From Candidatus Sumerlaeota bacterium (lineage in GTDB: Bacteria > Sumerlaeota > Sumerlaeia > SLMS01 > JAHLLQ01), in the NCBI GenBank assembly GCA_030156535.1, contig JASGMJ010000001.1:124001-188000 (forward strand): 64,000 bases of DNA, in the 5' to 3' direction. Position numbers and translations under genes: made by a program. Positions within the stretch are counted from its first letter, which is position 1; every line of letters begins with the position of its first letter. This document shows, one piece after another, positions 9,418-17,491 of this stretch. Under the pieces are notes generated by a model. That model searched no databases. It was given only the letters and a program-made list of their open reading frames with translations, and was not told the DNA's origin.

Positions 9418-9702
9418 CGGTCCATCCTCGGAGGGACTGCCTCGCTGCCGGGGCAGCAAGATGGACCAAGGTGGCGGATCGGCGCTGGAGCTGCAAGCTC
9501 ATCCGGCATTTGCCGCAGGATGTCTTGCCCCGTTATAAAATTGCCGCAATAAAACGATCTATTTCGCGGGCTTGCCTTCTCCCCTCTACTCAAAAGCCGT
9601 TGGGATCGCGTTAAATCCGCGCGAGAGTCATACGGTGGCTTGACCCCTCGCTGCCCGCCGAGAGAGCCAAGGGGCGCGCCATCCTTACCCGAGGGGTTCC
9701 CC

Positions 9703-11280
9703 GTGCACGAATACTTTCTCCCGATCGCCGCGTTTATCGGTCTGGGAATGCTAATCTGGGACTGCGTGGAGGTTGGCCGCAACGATGCCGCCAACCTGAT
9801 CAATGCGGTGTTCGGTGCCCGTGCGCTCAAGCGCAACACCGCCATCCTGATTGCCGGGATCTCCGTCATCCTGGGCGCCACGTTTGCCGCGCCCGTGATG
9901 GAGACAGCCCGCAAGGGCATCTTCAATCCCGCCCTGATGACGTTCCAGATGGCGATGACCATCTACATCAGCGTGTACTTCGTGGATACGGTGCTTCTCT
10001 ACGGGTTCTCGGCGTTCGGAATGCCGGTGAGTACCACGGCGTGCCTTGTCTTCGAGCTGGTTGGCGCGGCCTGGTTCCTGGCCGGGCCGGAGAACGTGCA
10101 TTGGCCCAAGGTGGGCGAGGTCACTCTCGGCATTATCGTCTCCATCATCATTGCCGGGGTAGCCTCCTTCATGGTGATGCGAGTCTTTCGAGGTATTGTA
10201 CGCGACAAGGCCCAGGATCGGGAGACCGTGATGACCCACGGCCCGTGGATTGCGGGCCTAATCCTGATGGGACTAGCGTGGTTCATGATCTTCAAGGGCC
10301 TGAAGAACGTGGCCCTCGTCGGCGACCTGAAGTTGCAGGTCTTCGACGCTTTTGGCGTGCCGTTCACGCTGTTGCTTCTCTGGGCGGGGTTCACGCTGCT
10401 CGTCCACATGGTGCTCGTCTTCACGGGCGAGCGCGGCTGCAAGTATCTCTTTCACGTCATGGCTGTCATGGGGATGATCTGCCTGGCCTTTGCCTTTGGC
10501 CAGAACGACCTCGCCAACTGCGCCTCGCCCGGGCTTTCCGCGCTTTCGCTGTGGCAGAACGTCGATGGCAAGTCACTCACCGACATCGCCGGCATCCAGG
10601 CCAAGGTGCCCATTGCCATGTGGATGCTCTTCGTCTGCGGGGTGTTGATGGCAGGGGGCATGTTCACCAACTACTCCCAGCGCGTCACCCGCGCAGCCGT
10701 CAACACGGGGAGCCAGTTCGACCAGGTTGACCTGTATGCTCCGAATTGGTGCAAGGCGCTGGCGAGGATCTTTGTTCGCGTCCGCGGCAGCTCGCACCCT
10801 CCTGCGCTGGCCCCCGAGCCGGGACGCGACGAGCGCGGTAAGAAGATCCACTTCGACACGGTCCGCGCCGCCGTCATCACCGGCACCAGTGCCGCCGTCA
10901 TCGCTTTCGCTTCCGGCCGCGGGCTTCCCGTCTCGACGACTTACGTTTCTTTTGCCGCGATTCTCGGCACGGGCCTTTCAGACCGCGTTTTCGCCACGCG
11001 CGGAGACGCGGAACTCAAGATCGGGCGCGCCATCTGGGTTATCGCCTGCTGGTTCATCGCGCCGCTGATCGCCATCGTTGCAACGGGCCTTATTGCACGC
11101 CTCGTGTATCACCTGACGCTGGCCGGTCTGGTGCTCGGAATTGCGATCAACCTCGCGGTTCGCTTCATTATCAAGCGCCGTTCGGATGCTCACGAGGACC
11201 TGTACCACCTTCACCATGGCGTGAAGGAAAATGTGGACGGTTCTCCTCTCGAAGCCGATGCGGAAATGCAGGACAAGTAA
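9703..11280 (+). CDS. pit: PiT-family inorganic phosphate transporter
   Basis: The product is about 525 residues with roughly ten to twelve membrane segments. Both halves of the PiT repeat are visible. The first half has GRNDAANLINAVFGARAL near residue 22 and GMPVSTTACLVF near 106. The second half has FGQNDLANCASPGLSA and GRGLPVSTTYVSFAA. These are the family signatures around the phosphate and cation sites. The predicted role is low-affinity uptake of phosphate, or metal-phosphate complex, driven by protons or sodium. A hydrophilic loop (about 350-400) separates the halves. GTG at 9703 is preferred because GAGGGG lies just upstream and the protein then starts directly with the first membrane helix; an upstream start at 9640 adds a proline-rich, non-family extension. 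Confidence 0.9.
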   Translation: MHEYFLPIAAFIGLGMLIWDCVEVGRNDAANLINAVFGARALKRNTAILIAGISVILGATFAAPVMETARKGIFNPALMTFQMAMTIYISVYFVDTVLLYGFSAFGMPVSTTACLVFELVGAAWFLAGPENVHWPKVGEVTLGIIVSIIIAGVASFMVMRVFRGIVRDKAQDRETVMTHGPWIAGLILMGLAWFMIFKGLKNVALVGDLKLQVFDAFGVPFTLLLLWAGFTLLVHMVLVFTGERGCKYLFHVMAVMGMICLAFAFGQNDLANCASPGLSALSLWQNVDGKSLTDIAGIQAKVPIAMWMLFVCGVLMAGGMFTNYSQRVTRAAVNTGSQFDQVDLYAPNWCKALARIFVRVRGSSHPPALAPEPGRDERGKKIHFDTVRAAVITGTSAAVIAFASGRGLPVSTTYVSFAAILGTGLSDRVFATRGDAELKIGRAIWVIACWFIAPLIAIVATGLIARLVYHLTLAGLVLGIAINLAVRFIIKRRSDAHEDLYHLHHGVKENVDGSPLEADAEMQDK

Positions 11281-11365
11281 CAGGCAGAGGGCGCTTTCCA
11301 GTAGCCCTCCGCGGAATCGTCCCGCTATGCCACCGCATCACCATTGGTGAGAAAAGGGACTGTAC

Positions 11366-12202
11366 ATGAAACCTGTTTCGCTCGTTGCTGCATTATTGGT
11401 GCTCGGAACTTTCACTGCCTGTTCGTCGAATATCCCTGAACCGACGGTTTCCGCGCCGGTTCCCGCGGAAGTCCCCCCGCCCCCTCCTACGCCCATGCCC
11501 ACACCCAAACCCGTCGTGACTCCCACTCCCACCCCCTCTGCCGAACGCAGCAGGCTTGGTATTCATTGGGACGAGCGTGTTTCCGCCTTCCGCCTCGAAA
11601 ACGCGACACTTGACCGCAAGGCCCGCCCCATCGTTTTCGTCGGCGACTCGCTCACTCAGGCCTACCCTCTTGAGCAGTACTACCCAGGCCTTCAGGTTCT
11701 CAACCGCGGCATCAAGGCCGACGGCATCACCCCATCACCCGGAATGCCACCGGACACCGGCGTGCTCAACCGCATGGGCCCGAGCATCTACGACACCCAT
11801 CCTTCCGTCGTCGTCGTGCTTCTGGGAACCAATCATCTGGCCCACGAGAGCGAGGAAATCGGGACGCTTCTGGCCAACTACACGCATCTGTACGACCTGA
11901 CCATGCGCCGCTGCCCCGATGCGCGGTTCATCGTTACCACAGTTCCTCCGGTGGGGGAGAAGCGCCAGGACCGCGACTACTTCAACGCCCGCGTCCGCGC
12001 CTTCAACGAGGCTCTCAAGGCGTTTGCGATCTCCCGCGATCTGCCCGTCGTCGATCTCTACTCCGTCCTCGTCGATGAGAACGGCCTGCTCTGCTCCGAG
12101 TGCACCGGCGATGGCGTCCACCTCACGCCGCTTGCCTACGAACGCTGGACGGCCGCCCTTAAACCCCATCTCCCGTCGCACGAAGTGGCTACCCCTCAAT
12201 GA
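11366..12202 (+). CDS. SGNH/GDSL-type hydrolase lipoprotein
   Basis: The 278-residue product begins with a lipoprotein signal peptide whose lipobox ends in TFTAC, making C19 the lipidated residue. A proline/threonine-rich tether (about 24-58) leads to an SGNH hydrolase domain. Block I is FVGDSLTQ with S95 as the nucleophile. Block III is VVLLGTNHLAHE, and block V is DGVHLTPLAY with D249 and H252. Family members remove acyl or acetyl groups from lipids, glycans or peptides; the substrate here is unknown. It sits on the outer or inner membrane facing the periplasm. AAGGGA lies about 7 bases before the ATG. Its stop overlaps the uridine kinase start by 4 bp (ATGA), so the two are translationally coupled. 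Confidence 0.85.
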   Translation: MKPVSLVAALLVLGTFTACSSNIPEPTVSAPVPAEVPPPPPTPMPTPKPVVTPTPTPSAERSRLGIHWDERVSAFRLENATLDRKARPIVFVGDSLTQAYPLEQYYPGLQVLNRGIKADGITPSPGMPPDTGVLNRMGPSIYDTHPSVVVVLLGTNHLAHESEEIGTLLANYTHLYDLTMRRCPDARFIVTTVPPVGEKRQDRDYFNARVRAFNEALKAFAISRDLPVVDLYSVLVDENGLLCSECTGDGVHLTPLAYERWTAALKPHLPSHEVATPQ

Positions 12203-12831
12203 ACTCAGGCACCCTATTCATCGGAATCGCCGGCGGCAGCGGGTCCGGCAAAACCACCGTGGCCCGCCGCGTCGCGGAATCCCTCGATACCAAGGGGATT
12301 CCCATCATTGGCCAGGACAACTACTATCACGACCTCAGTCATCTGCCTCTCGAAGACCGCAAGCAGATGAACTTCGACCACCCCGATTCGTTCGATAACG
12401 ACTTGTTGATCGAGCACCTTCAGCAGCTCAAGGCTGGCAAGTCCATCCAGTGCCCCCTCTACAACTACGCGACGTATACGCGCCGCGATGGCACCGAGCG
12501 CATCGATCCCGCCCGCGTCGTTGTCGTCGAGGGCATCATGCTCTTCGTCGATCAGCGCCTGCGCGACCTGCTCAACATCAAGCTCTTCGTCGATATTGAG
12601 GCCGACATCCGCTTCATTCGCCGCCTGAACCGCGACGTCCGCGAGCGCGGCCGCTCCCTGGAATCCGTCGTCGATCAGTACACCAGCGTCGTCCGCCCGA
12701 TGCACATGGAGTTCGTCGAACCCAGCAAGCGCCACGCGGATATGATTATTCCCGTTGGGGGCCAGAACGCCATCGCGATCGACATGGTTGCCACCAAGCT
12801 GCGCTCGATCCTCGAACGCGAGGGCACCTGA
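12199..12831 (+). CDS. udk: Uridine kinase
   Basis: The 210-residue product matches the usual bacterial Udk length. The P-loop is GGSGSGKTTVA (12-22). The following features are standard for the family: GQDNYYHDLSHL, NFDHPDSFDNDLL, and YNYATYTRR just before 'VVVEGIMLF'. It phosphorylates uridine and cytidine to UMP and CMP in pyrimidine salvage. It starts inside the stop of the SGNH lipoprotein gene, which is probably coincidental compaction rather than a shared pathway. It ends 2 bp before the convergent grpE stop. Confidence 0.94.
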   Translation: MNSGTLFIGIAGGSGSGKTTVARRVAESLDTKGIPIIGQDNYYHDLSHLPLEDRKQMNFDHPDSFDNDLLIEHLQQLKAGKSIQCPLYNYATYTRRDGTERIDPARVVVVEGIMLFVDQRLRDLLNIKLFVDIEADIRFIRRLNRDVRERGRSLESVVDQYTSVVRPMHMEFVEPSKRHADMIIPVGGQNAIAIDMVATKLRSILEREGT

Positions 12832-12833
12832 GC

Positions 12834-13340
12834 TTAGCGCGACACCACGACGCGGGCAGGGCGCAGCACCTCGCCATCTTCCAGCGTATAACCCTTTTGG
12901 GTTACCTCCACCACGATGCCCTCCGCTGTGTCCGGTACCTCGGCCATGGCGACGGCTTCGTGCAACTCGGGGTCAAATGGCTCGCCGAGAGCCACGAGAG
13001 GACGCACCCCAAGGCGCGCGAACACCGTCGTGAACTGCTTGTAGATCCCCTCTATCCCCTCGCTCCAGTCGTTCTCCACCGCGCCTTGCGCTGCCATGGC
13101 GCGATCAAAGTTGTCGAGAACCTCCAGAAAGGCAACAAGCACCTCGGCGCGTTCGCGCCGCCGCGACACTTCCACGTCGCGCCGCGCGCGCTTGCGCACA
13201 TTTTCGAGTTCCGCCGCCAGACGCAGCACCTTGTCGGCGAGCTCGGTTGTCTCCGCCGCCTCGTCACTCTCCACCGCAGGAACTGGCGGAGAGGCCGCCT
13301 TCTCTGCTGCTTCACGGTCGCTTTTCCAGAACGGACCCAT
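12834..13340 (-). CDS. grpE: GrpE, nucleotide exchange factor for DnaK
   Basis: From the ATG at 13340 the product has 168 residues. An N-terminal acidic region is followed by a coiled coil (about 35-75, with ELENVRKRARRD) and the C-terminal beta domain. The latter carries the family hallmarks LGEPFDPELHEAVAMAEV and GYTLEDGEVLRPARVVVS. It releases ADP from DnaK. Start choice: GGGAG lies just upstream of MGPFWKSD; the frame continues open to 13643 but the extra residues are unlike GrpE. It has no dnaK or dnaJ neighbour here and is divergent from the two small heat shock genes. Confidence 0.93.
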   Translation of the reverse strand: MGPFWKSDREAAEKAASPPVPAVESDEAAETTELADKVLRLAAELENVRKRARRDVEVSRRRERAEVLVAFLEVLDNFDRAMAAQGAVENDWSEGIEGIYKQFTTVFARLGVRPLVALGEPFDPELHEAVAMAEVPDTAEGIVVEVTQKGYTLEDGEVLRPARVVVSR

Positions 13341-13660
13341 CAGGTGCTCCCTTGCCTTGTGTCGAAGTGAAACGCAGAACCCGCGCCAACCTGCTCTCCG
13401 CTCTCCGCAAGCAACTCGGACGAGAAATCCGTTCCCGTTCCATGCAGCGGCGCGCCGCGACGCCCCGCAACGTCGCAGGACACCGCGTGCGACGCTGCCT
13501 GCTTTGCCCCCTAGAGACCCCTTTTTAAGTAGAGTGTTGATAATATTGTATTTGGCTCCTCTTCTGTGATTGGCCCAAGCCTTGAATACATCCTGTTCCC
13601 ATCGGACAGCGCTCAAAGGCGCTCCGAAAACTCTGAGAATCAAACACGGAGGCAGACACT
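13341..13660. other. Divergent intergenic region between grpE and hsp20 genes
   Basis: This 320-base spacer has no convincing gene. An AT-rich patch (about 13521-13553, with GATAAT at 13539-13544) lies in its middle and may hold promoter elements for either direction. No CIRCE inverted repeat (TTAGCACTC-N9-GAGTGCTAA) is visible. Confidence 0.5.
13581..13604 (+). promoter_or_regulatory. Possible heat-shock (sigma-32-like) promoter before hsp20
   Basis: CTTGAA at 13581-13586 and TCCCATCG at 13597-13604 resemble the sigma-32 -35 (CTTGAAA) and -10 (CCCCATNT) elements. The spacing is about 10 bases, shorter than the usual 13-17, so the match is weak. Its position about 55 bases before a small heat shock gene is the main support. 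Confidence 0.25.
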
Positions 13661-14113
13661 ATGTACGGCACTAACCCTTTCCGCGAACTTGAAGCCCTTC
13701 GCCGCGAAGTCGATCGCCTCTTCGAGGGCGTTGCTTCGCCATCCAAACTGCGCAGTGCGTTCCTGCCGGGACGCTCGGCGCGGTCCTACCCACTCATCAA
13801 CATTCAGGAATCGGGCGACGACCTGACCGTTGAAGCCCTCGCGCCGGGTGTTGATCCCGCAAGCCTGGAAGTCGCCATCGAGGGGGGAAGTCTTGTCATT
13901 GCCGGCGAGAAACCCCGCCCCGCCCAGAACGTCTCGCCCGAAGCATGGCACCGTAGCGAGCGTGCCGCTGGCCGCTTCCTGCGCAAGATCAAGCTCTCCG
14001 TCCCTGTCGACGAGGAGAACGTCACGGCTGACTACCGCAACGGCGTCCTGACCGTAAAGCTGCAAAAGGCTGATGCCGCCAAGCCTCGCCGCATTGCCGT
14101 CAACGTCGCCTAA
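13661..14113 (+). CDS. Small heat shock protein, Hsp20/alpha-crystallin family (first of pair)
   Basis: The 150-residue product has the short N-terminal arm MYGTNPFRELEALRREVDRL common in bacterial Hsp20 proteins. The alpha-crystallin domain spans about 43-140 (YPLINIQESGDDLTVEALAPGV onward, then the 'FLRKIKLSVPVDEENVTADY' strands). The NGVLTVKLQKAD motif near the C terminus is the A-x-x-x-n-GVL signature. It acts as an ATP-independent holdase for unfolding proteins. It is followed after 41 bp by a second Hsp20 gene on the same strand, so the two are likely co-transcribed. An AT-rich spacer with a weak heat-shock-like promoter lies upstream. Confidence 0.92.
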   Translation: MYGTNPFRELEALRREVDRLFEGVASPSKLRSAFLPGRSARSYPLINIQESGDDLTVEALAPGVDPASLEVAIEGGSLVIAGEKPRPAQNVSPEAWHRSERAAGRFLRKIKLSVPVDEENVTADYRNGVLTVKLQKADAAKPRRIAVNVA

Positions 14114-14154
14114 GACCATCCCTCACCCCCCCCACTTCCCAAGGAGGCATTACC

Positions 14155-14559
14155 ATGGCTGAGAACACCGTCCAGAAGACCAATGGAAGCACCGCTGTTG
14201 TCGCAACCGAAACCGAAGCAACCCGCGAACCCGAGCGCTTTGTGACCCCGCCCGTTGACATCTACGAAACCGCCGAGGGGTTGACCGTCGTGGCGGATCT
14301 TCCCGGCGCCGACCCAAGCGCCGTCGATGTCAACGTCGAGGACAGCGTTCTGACGCTGAAAGCCGTTGTGCCCGAAGCGGATGAGTCCGAGGCCGCCTAC
14401 GTCGAGTTCCGGCTGGCCAGCTACTTCCGCCAGTTCACCCTCGGCGAAAAGATCGACCAGGAACGCATCAATGCCGAGTACAAGAACGGTGTTTTGACGC
14501 TCCTGCTTCCCTTCGCCGAAAAGGCCAAACCCCGGCGCATTACGGTCAAAGCCGCCTGA
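14155..14559 (+). CDS. Small heat shock protein, Hsp20/alpha-crystallin family (second of pair)
   Basis: The 134-residue product has a threonine/glutamate-rich N-terminal arm (about 1-30), then an alpha-crystallin domain (PPVDIYETAEGLTVVADLPGADP to the end). The signature NGVLTLLLPFAEKAKPRRI is at the C terminus. It differs clearly from its upstream neighbour in the N-terminal arm and the beta-4/beta-5 region, so it is not a recent duplicate. AAGGAG lies 8 bases before the ATG. It is a holdase chaperone, probably forming homo- or hetero-oligomers with its neighbour. A strong hairpin follows 20 bp after its stop. Confidence 0.92.
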   Translation: MAENTVQKTNGSTAVVATETEATREPERFVTPPVDIYETAEGLTVVADLPGADPSAVDVNVEDSVLTLKAVVPEADESEAAYVEFRLASYFRQFTLGEKIDQERINAEYKNGVLTLLLPFAEKAKPRRITVKAA

Positions 14560-14578
14560 CACACGCGGTGCGGGAAAT

Positions 14579-14615
14579 GAATGGGCCCCTCCGATACGTT
14601 CGGAGGGGCCCATTC
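14579..14615. terminator. Strong hairpin between convergent hsp20 and glgP
   Basis: A perfect 16-bp inverted repeat occupies 14579-14594 and 14600-14615 with a 5-base loop (TACGT). The stem is very GC-rich. It is followed on the plus strand by TCTTT. It lies between the stop of the second hsp20 gene and the stop of glgP, so it probably terminates transcripts from both directions. Confidence 0.75.
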
Positions 14616-14637
14616 TCTTTCATAAGAGGACGTGCGC

Positions 14638-17259
14638 TCAGATGGTGTTGTGTGCCCAAGCCATCAGGCCCATTTCGTTCGGATGCACGAGGTCGGGGTG
14701 GCGTGGCACGACCCGCACCGTGTAGCCATACTTGCCCGAATCGCCTTCCAGCAGGCTGCCGCGGTACACATGGCAACCCTGCTCGTTCTTGCCATCGGGG
14801 CGCATCGGAATCGTTCCGCCGCGGAAGTTGGAGCTGACCAAGTCCTGCTCCAACGGCGCGACGTAGATTTCCACGGAAACGTCATTCGGATCGATGCTGC
14901 CGAGGTCCACTTCCGCCACGACTTCGACCTTCTCGCGCACCCGCACGGTGAAGCCGTCTCCGTTGTTCTTCTCCAAGTGGGCGGCGATCCGGATTGAAGG
15001 CCACGCGCCCCGCAGACGATCACGCCACGCCGCGTTCTTCAGGGCGCGCTCGAAGCGATTCGCCGTCAGCAACTCGCAACGGTTCGCACCGGGGAAGTAG
15101 AACATTTCCGCGTACTGCTCGACCATGCGGGACATCGAGAAGAGCGGGCCGACGGTCTTCATGGACTCGCGCACCTTGCGGAGCCAGCCGCGTGCAATGC
15201 CGTGCTCGTCGCGGCTGTAGAAGAGCGGGACAAGCTGCGATTCCAGCGTCATGTAGATCGTTTCCGCATCTGCGGCATTCTGGATTTCCTGGTCCTTGTC
15301 GTCGTAGACGCGGCTGTTGTCGCCCAGTGCCCAACCGGATTCCGGGTTCTCGCGGTAGGCTTCTTCCCACCAGCCATCGAGAATCGAGCAGTTGATGCCG
15401 CCATTGATCGGCACCTTCATGCCGGACGTCCCGGATGCCTCGTAGGGACGGCGCGGGTTGTTCAGCCACACATCGACGCCGCTGACGAGGCGGCGGGCGA
15501 CGTTCATGTCGTAGTTTTCGAGGAAGAGGATTCTGCCGCGGAAGCCTTCTTCCTTCGAGAGTGCCTGAATGTCGCGAATCAGGGCCTGGCCAGGCTGATC
15601 GGCGGGGTGTGCCTTGCCCGCAAAGATGATCTGGACGGGACGGTCGGGGGCGTTGAGGATCTTCTTCAGGCGTTCCTTGTCCCGGAAGATGAGCGTTGCG
15701 CGCTTGTACGTTGCGAAACGCCGCGCGAAGCCGATCGTCAGGGCGTTCTTGTTGAAGACACCTGCCCACTCCTGGATCTGCTCAGGCGAATCGCCGAAGC
15801 GCTGGTGCTGGCGGGTGAGGCGCTTGTGCAGGAAATCGACCATGTCCGCCCGCATCTTGGTCATGGTGGCCCACAGTTCCTCGTCGGGAATGTTGTCCAC
15901 CTTGGCCCAGACGCTCTTGTCCTCCACGCGTTCGCGCCAGTCCTTGTCGAAGTACTTGTCGAACAAGTCCTGCATGTCGATGCTCAGCCATGTGCGCGTG
16001 TGAATGCCGTTGGTGATGTGCTGGATGGGGTTCTCGTCGGCGGGAACGTCGGGCCAGACGTGTTGCCACATGGCGCGGGAAACATGGCCGTGAAGTTCGG
16101 AAACGCCGTTGGCCATCGCGGCGAGGTTCAGGGCCAGCACGGTGAGCGAGAAGAGCTGGCTGCCGTCGGGCATCGCATCAAGCCCCAGCGACAGGAACTT
16201 GGCGCGAGAGATGCCGATCGATTCCCAGTAGGTGCGGAAGTACTTCTCCATCAATTGCGGCGAAAAGGCATCGTTGCCGGCCGGAACGGGTGTGTGGGTC
16301 GTGAACAGTGTCGTTCCCCGCACGATTTCCAGTGCTTCGCGGAACGCCAGGCCATGCTCGTGGATGAACTCGCGGAGCCGCTCCAGGCCCAGGAACACCG
16401 AGTGCCCCTCGTTCATGTGGAAGACGCTGGGCTCGTAATCCATCAGGCGCAGCGCCCTCAGGCCACCAACGCCCAGCAGAATCTCCTGCTGCACGCGCAT
16501 TTCATGGTCACCGCCATACAGGCGGGCCGTGATGCGGCGGTCGGTGTCGGAGTTCTCCGGCACGTCCGAATCCAGCAGATAAAGCGGAATGCGCCCCACC
16601 TGCACCTTCCAGACGCGTGCTGTGACGTCGCGCGCGGCCAGTTGTACCCGGACGGTGACTTCCTCTCCTGCCGCGTTGACGGCGGGACGCACGGCCAGGT
16701 CATTCCAGTCCATTCGCTTGTAAATCGCGCGCTGCTGCCCGTCCGGATCGATGTCCTGGATGAAGTAGCCCTCGCGATAGAGCAGCCCGACCGCAATGAA
16801 AGGAAGCCCCAGGTCGGAGGCTGCCTTCAGATGGTCGCCCGCCAGGATACCCAGGCCGCCGGAGTAAATCGGCAGGGACTCGTGCAGGCCGTACTCGGCG
16901 GAGAAGTAAGCCGTCAGCTCGCCTTTGCGGTTCCCACCCTGTTTCTTGTACCAGGAATTGCGGCCCGACATGTAGTCGTTGAATTGCGTCATCACCTGAT
17001 CATACAGGGCGGCGACTTCGGGGTCTTTCGCCGCCTTCTGCAAATCCGACTGGTGGACGGAGTTGATGAAGCGGATCGGGTTTCCTTCGCAGCGATTCCA
17101 TGTGGGTTCGTGAATGTGGCGGAAAAGCGCGCGGGCGCTCGGATTCCACGCCCACCAGATATTGTAGGCCAAGTCTTCCAAGCCGGCAAGCTGCTCGGGG
17201 AAGTTGGGAAGCACGCGCACCGTGCCGAGGAACGGGGCGGGCAGATTATTGGAAAACAT
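14638..17259 (-). CDS. glgP: Alpha-glucan (glycogen/maltodextrin) phosphorylase
   Basis: The 873-residue product is of the type that carries an N-terminal DUF3417 domain (LPNFPEQLAGLEDLAYNIWW...WNPSA). The catalytic phosphorylase core follows, with AEYGLHESLPIYSGGLGILAGDH, FTTHTPVPAGNDAF and HITNGIHTRTWL. The pyridoxal phosphate lysine lies in SGTSGMKVPINGG, near residue 615. It releases glucose-1-phosphate from alpha-1,4-glucans using phosphate. The ATG at 17259 is favoured because GAGGTG ends 4-5 bases upstream; a GTG two codons earlier is also possible. Functionally it fits with the secreted GH57 enzyme in the same window, which may supply maltodextrins, but the two are not in an operon. 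Confidence 0.93.
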   Translation of the reverse strand: MFSNNLPAPFLGTVRVLPNFPEQLAGLEDLAYNIWWAWNPSARALFRHIHEPTWNRCEGNPIRFINSVHQSDLQKAAKDPEVAALYDQVMTQFNDYMSGRNSWYKKQGGNRKGELTAYFSAEYGLHESLPIYSGGLGILAGDHLKAASDLGLPFIAVGLLYREGYFIQDIDPDGQQRAIYKRMDWNDLAVRPAVNAAGEEVTVRVQLAARDVTARVWKVQVGRIPLYLLDSDVPENSDTDRRITARLYGGDHEMRVQQEILLGVGGLRALRLMDYEPSVFHMNEGHSVFLGLERLREFIHEHGLAFREALEIVRGTTLFTTHTPVPAGNDAFSPQLMEKYFRTYWESIGISRAKFLSLGLDAMPDGSQLFSLTVLALNLAAMANGVSELHGHVSRAMWQHVWPDVPADENPIQHITNGIHTRTWLSIDMQDLFDKYFDKDWRERVEDKSVWAKVDNIPDEELWATMTKMRADMVDFLHKRLTRQHQRFGDSPEQIQEWAGVFNKNALTIGFARRFATYKRATLIFRDKERLKKILNAPDRPVQIIFAGKAHPADQPGQALIRDIQALSKEEGFRGRILFLENYDMNVARRLVSGVDVWLNNPRRPYEASGTSGMKVPINGGINCSILDGWWEEAYRENPESGWALGDNSRVYDDKDQEIQNAADAETIYMTLESQLVPLFYSRDEHGIARGWLRKVRESMKTVGPLFSMSRMVEQYAEMFYFPGANRCELLTANRFERALKNAAWRDRLRGAWPSIRIAAHLEKNNGDGFTVRVREKVEVVAEVDLGSIDPNDVSVEIYVAPLEQDLVSSNFRGGTIPMRPDGKNEQGCHVYRGSLLEGDSGKYGYTVRVVPRHPDLVHPNEMGLMAWAHNTI

Positions 17260-17434
17260 CGTCACCTCATCATCGTTTCTTGTTCCTTTCCGCTCCCGGT
17301 GGCCAGTAGCGGAAATGGGTACTCATGGAGACGGCCCCGCTGGCTTCGCGGCAATCGGAAACCCCGGGCCTTGCATGGCCTCCAGTAAAAGTTGATGGTG
17401 GAACGAACCTATTTTTAGTGATTTTTTCTGTCCG

Positions 17435-17466
17435 AAAAAAGGCCCCCTCCGGTGGGGGAGGGGGCC
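17435..17466 (-). terminator. Rho-independent terminator of the pil operon
   Basis: On the minus strand, a 10-bp GC-rich stem (17457-17466 with 17441-17450) encloses a 6-base loop. It is followed directly by six T residues (the A run at 17435-17440 on the plus strand). It sits 25 bases past the pilQ stop. Confidence 0.85.
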
Positions 17467-17491
17467 ATGAATTGAACGGAGGCAGTGGAGG

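Noticed and set aside
13341..13660. CIRCE element or HrcA operator near the heat shock genes
   Set aside because: No TTAGCACTC/GAGTGCTAA-type repeat is present; 'GAGTGTT' at 13532-13538 has no matching arm.
15202..17388. A 728-codon open frame on the plus strand
   Set aside because: It is the antisense shadow of the alpha-glucan phosphorylase gene and shows no domain.
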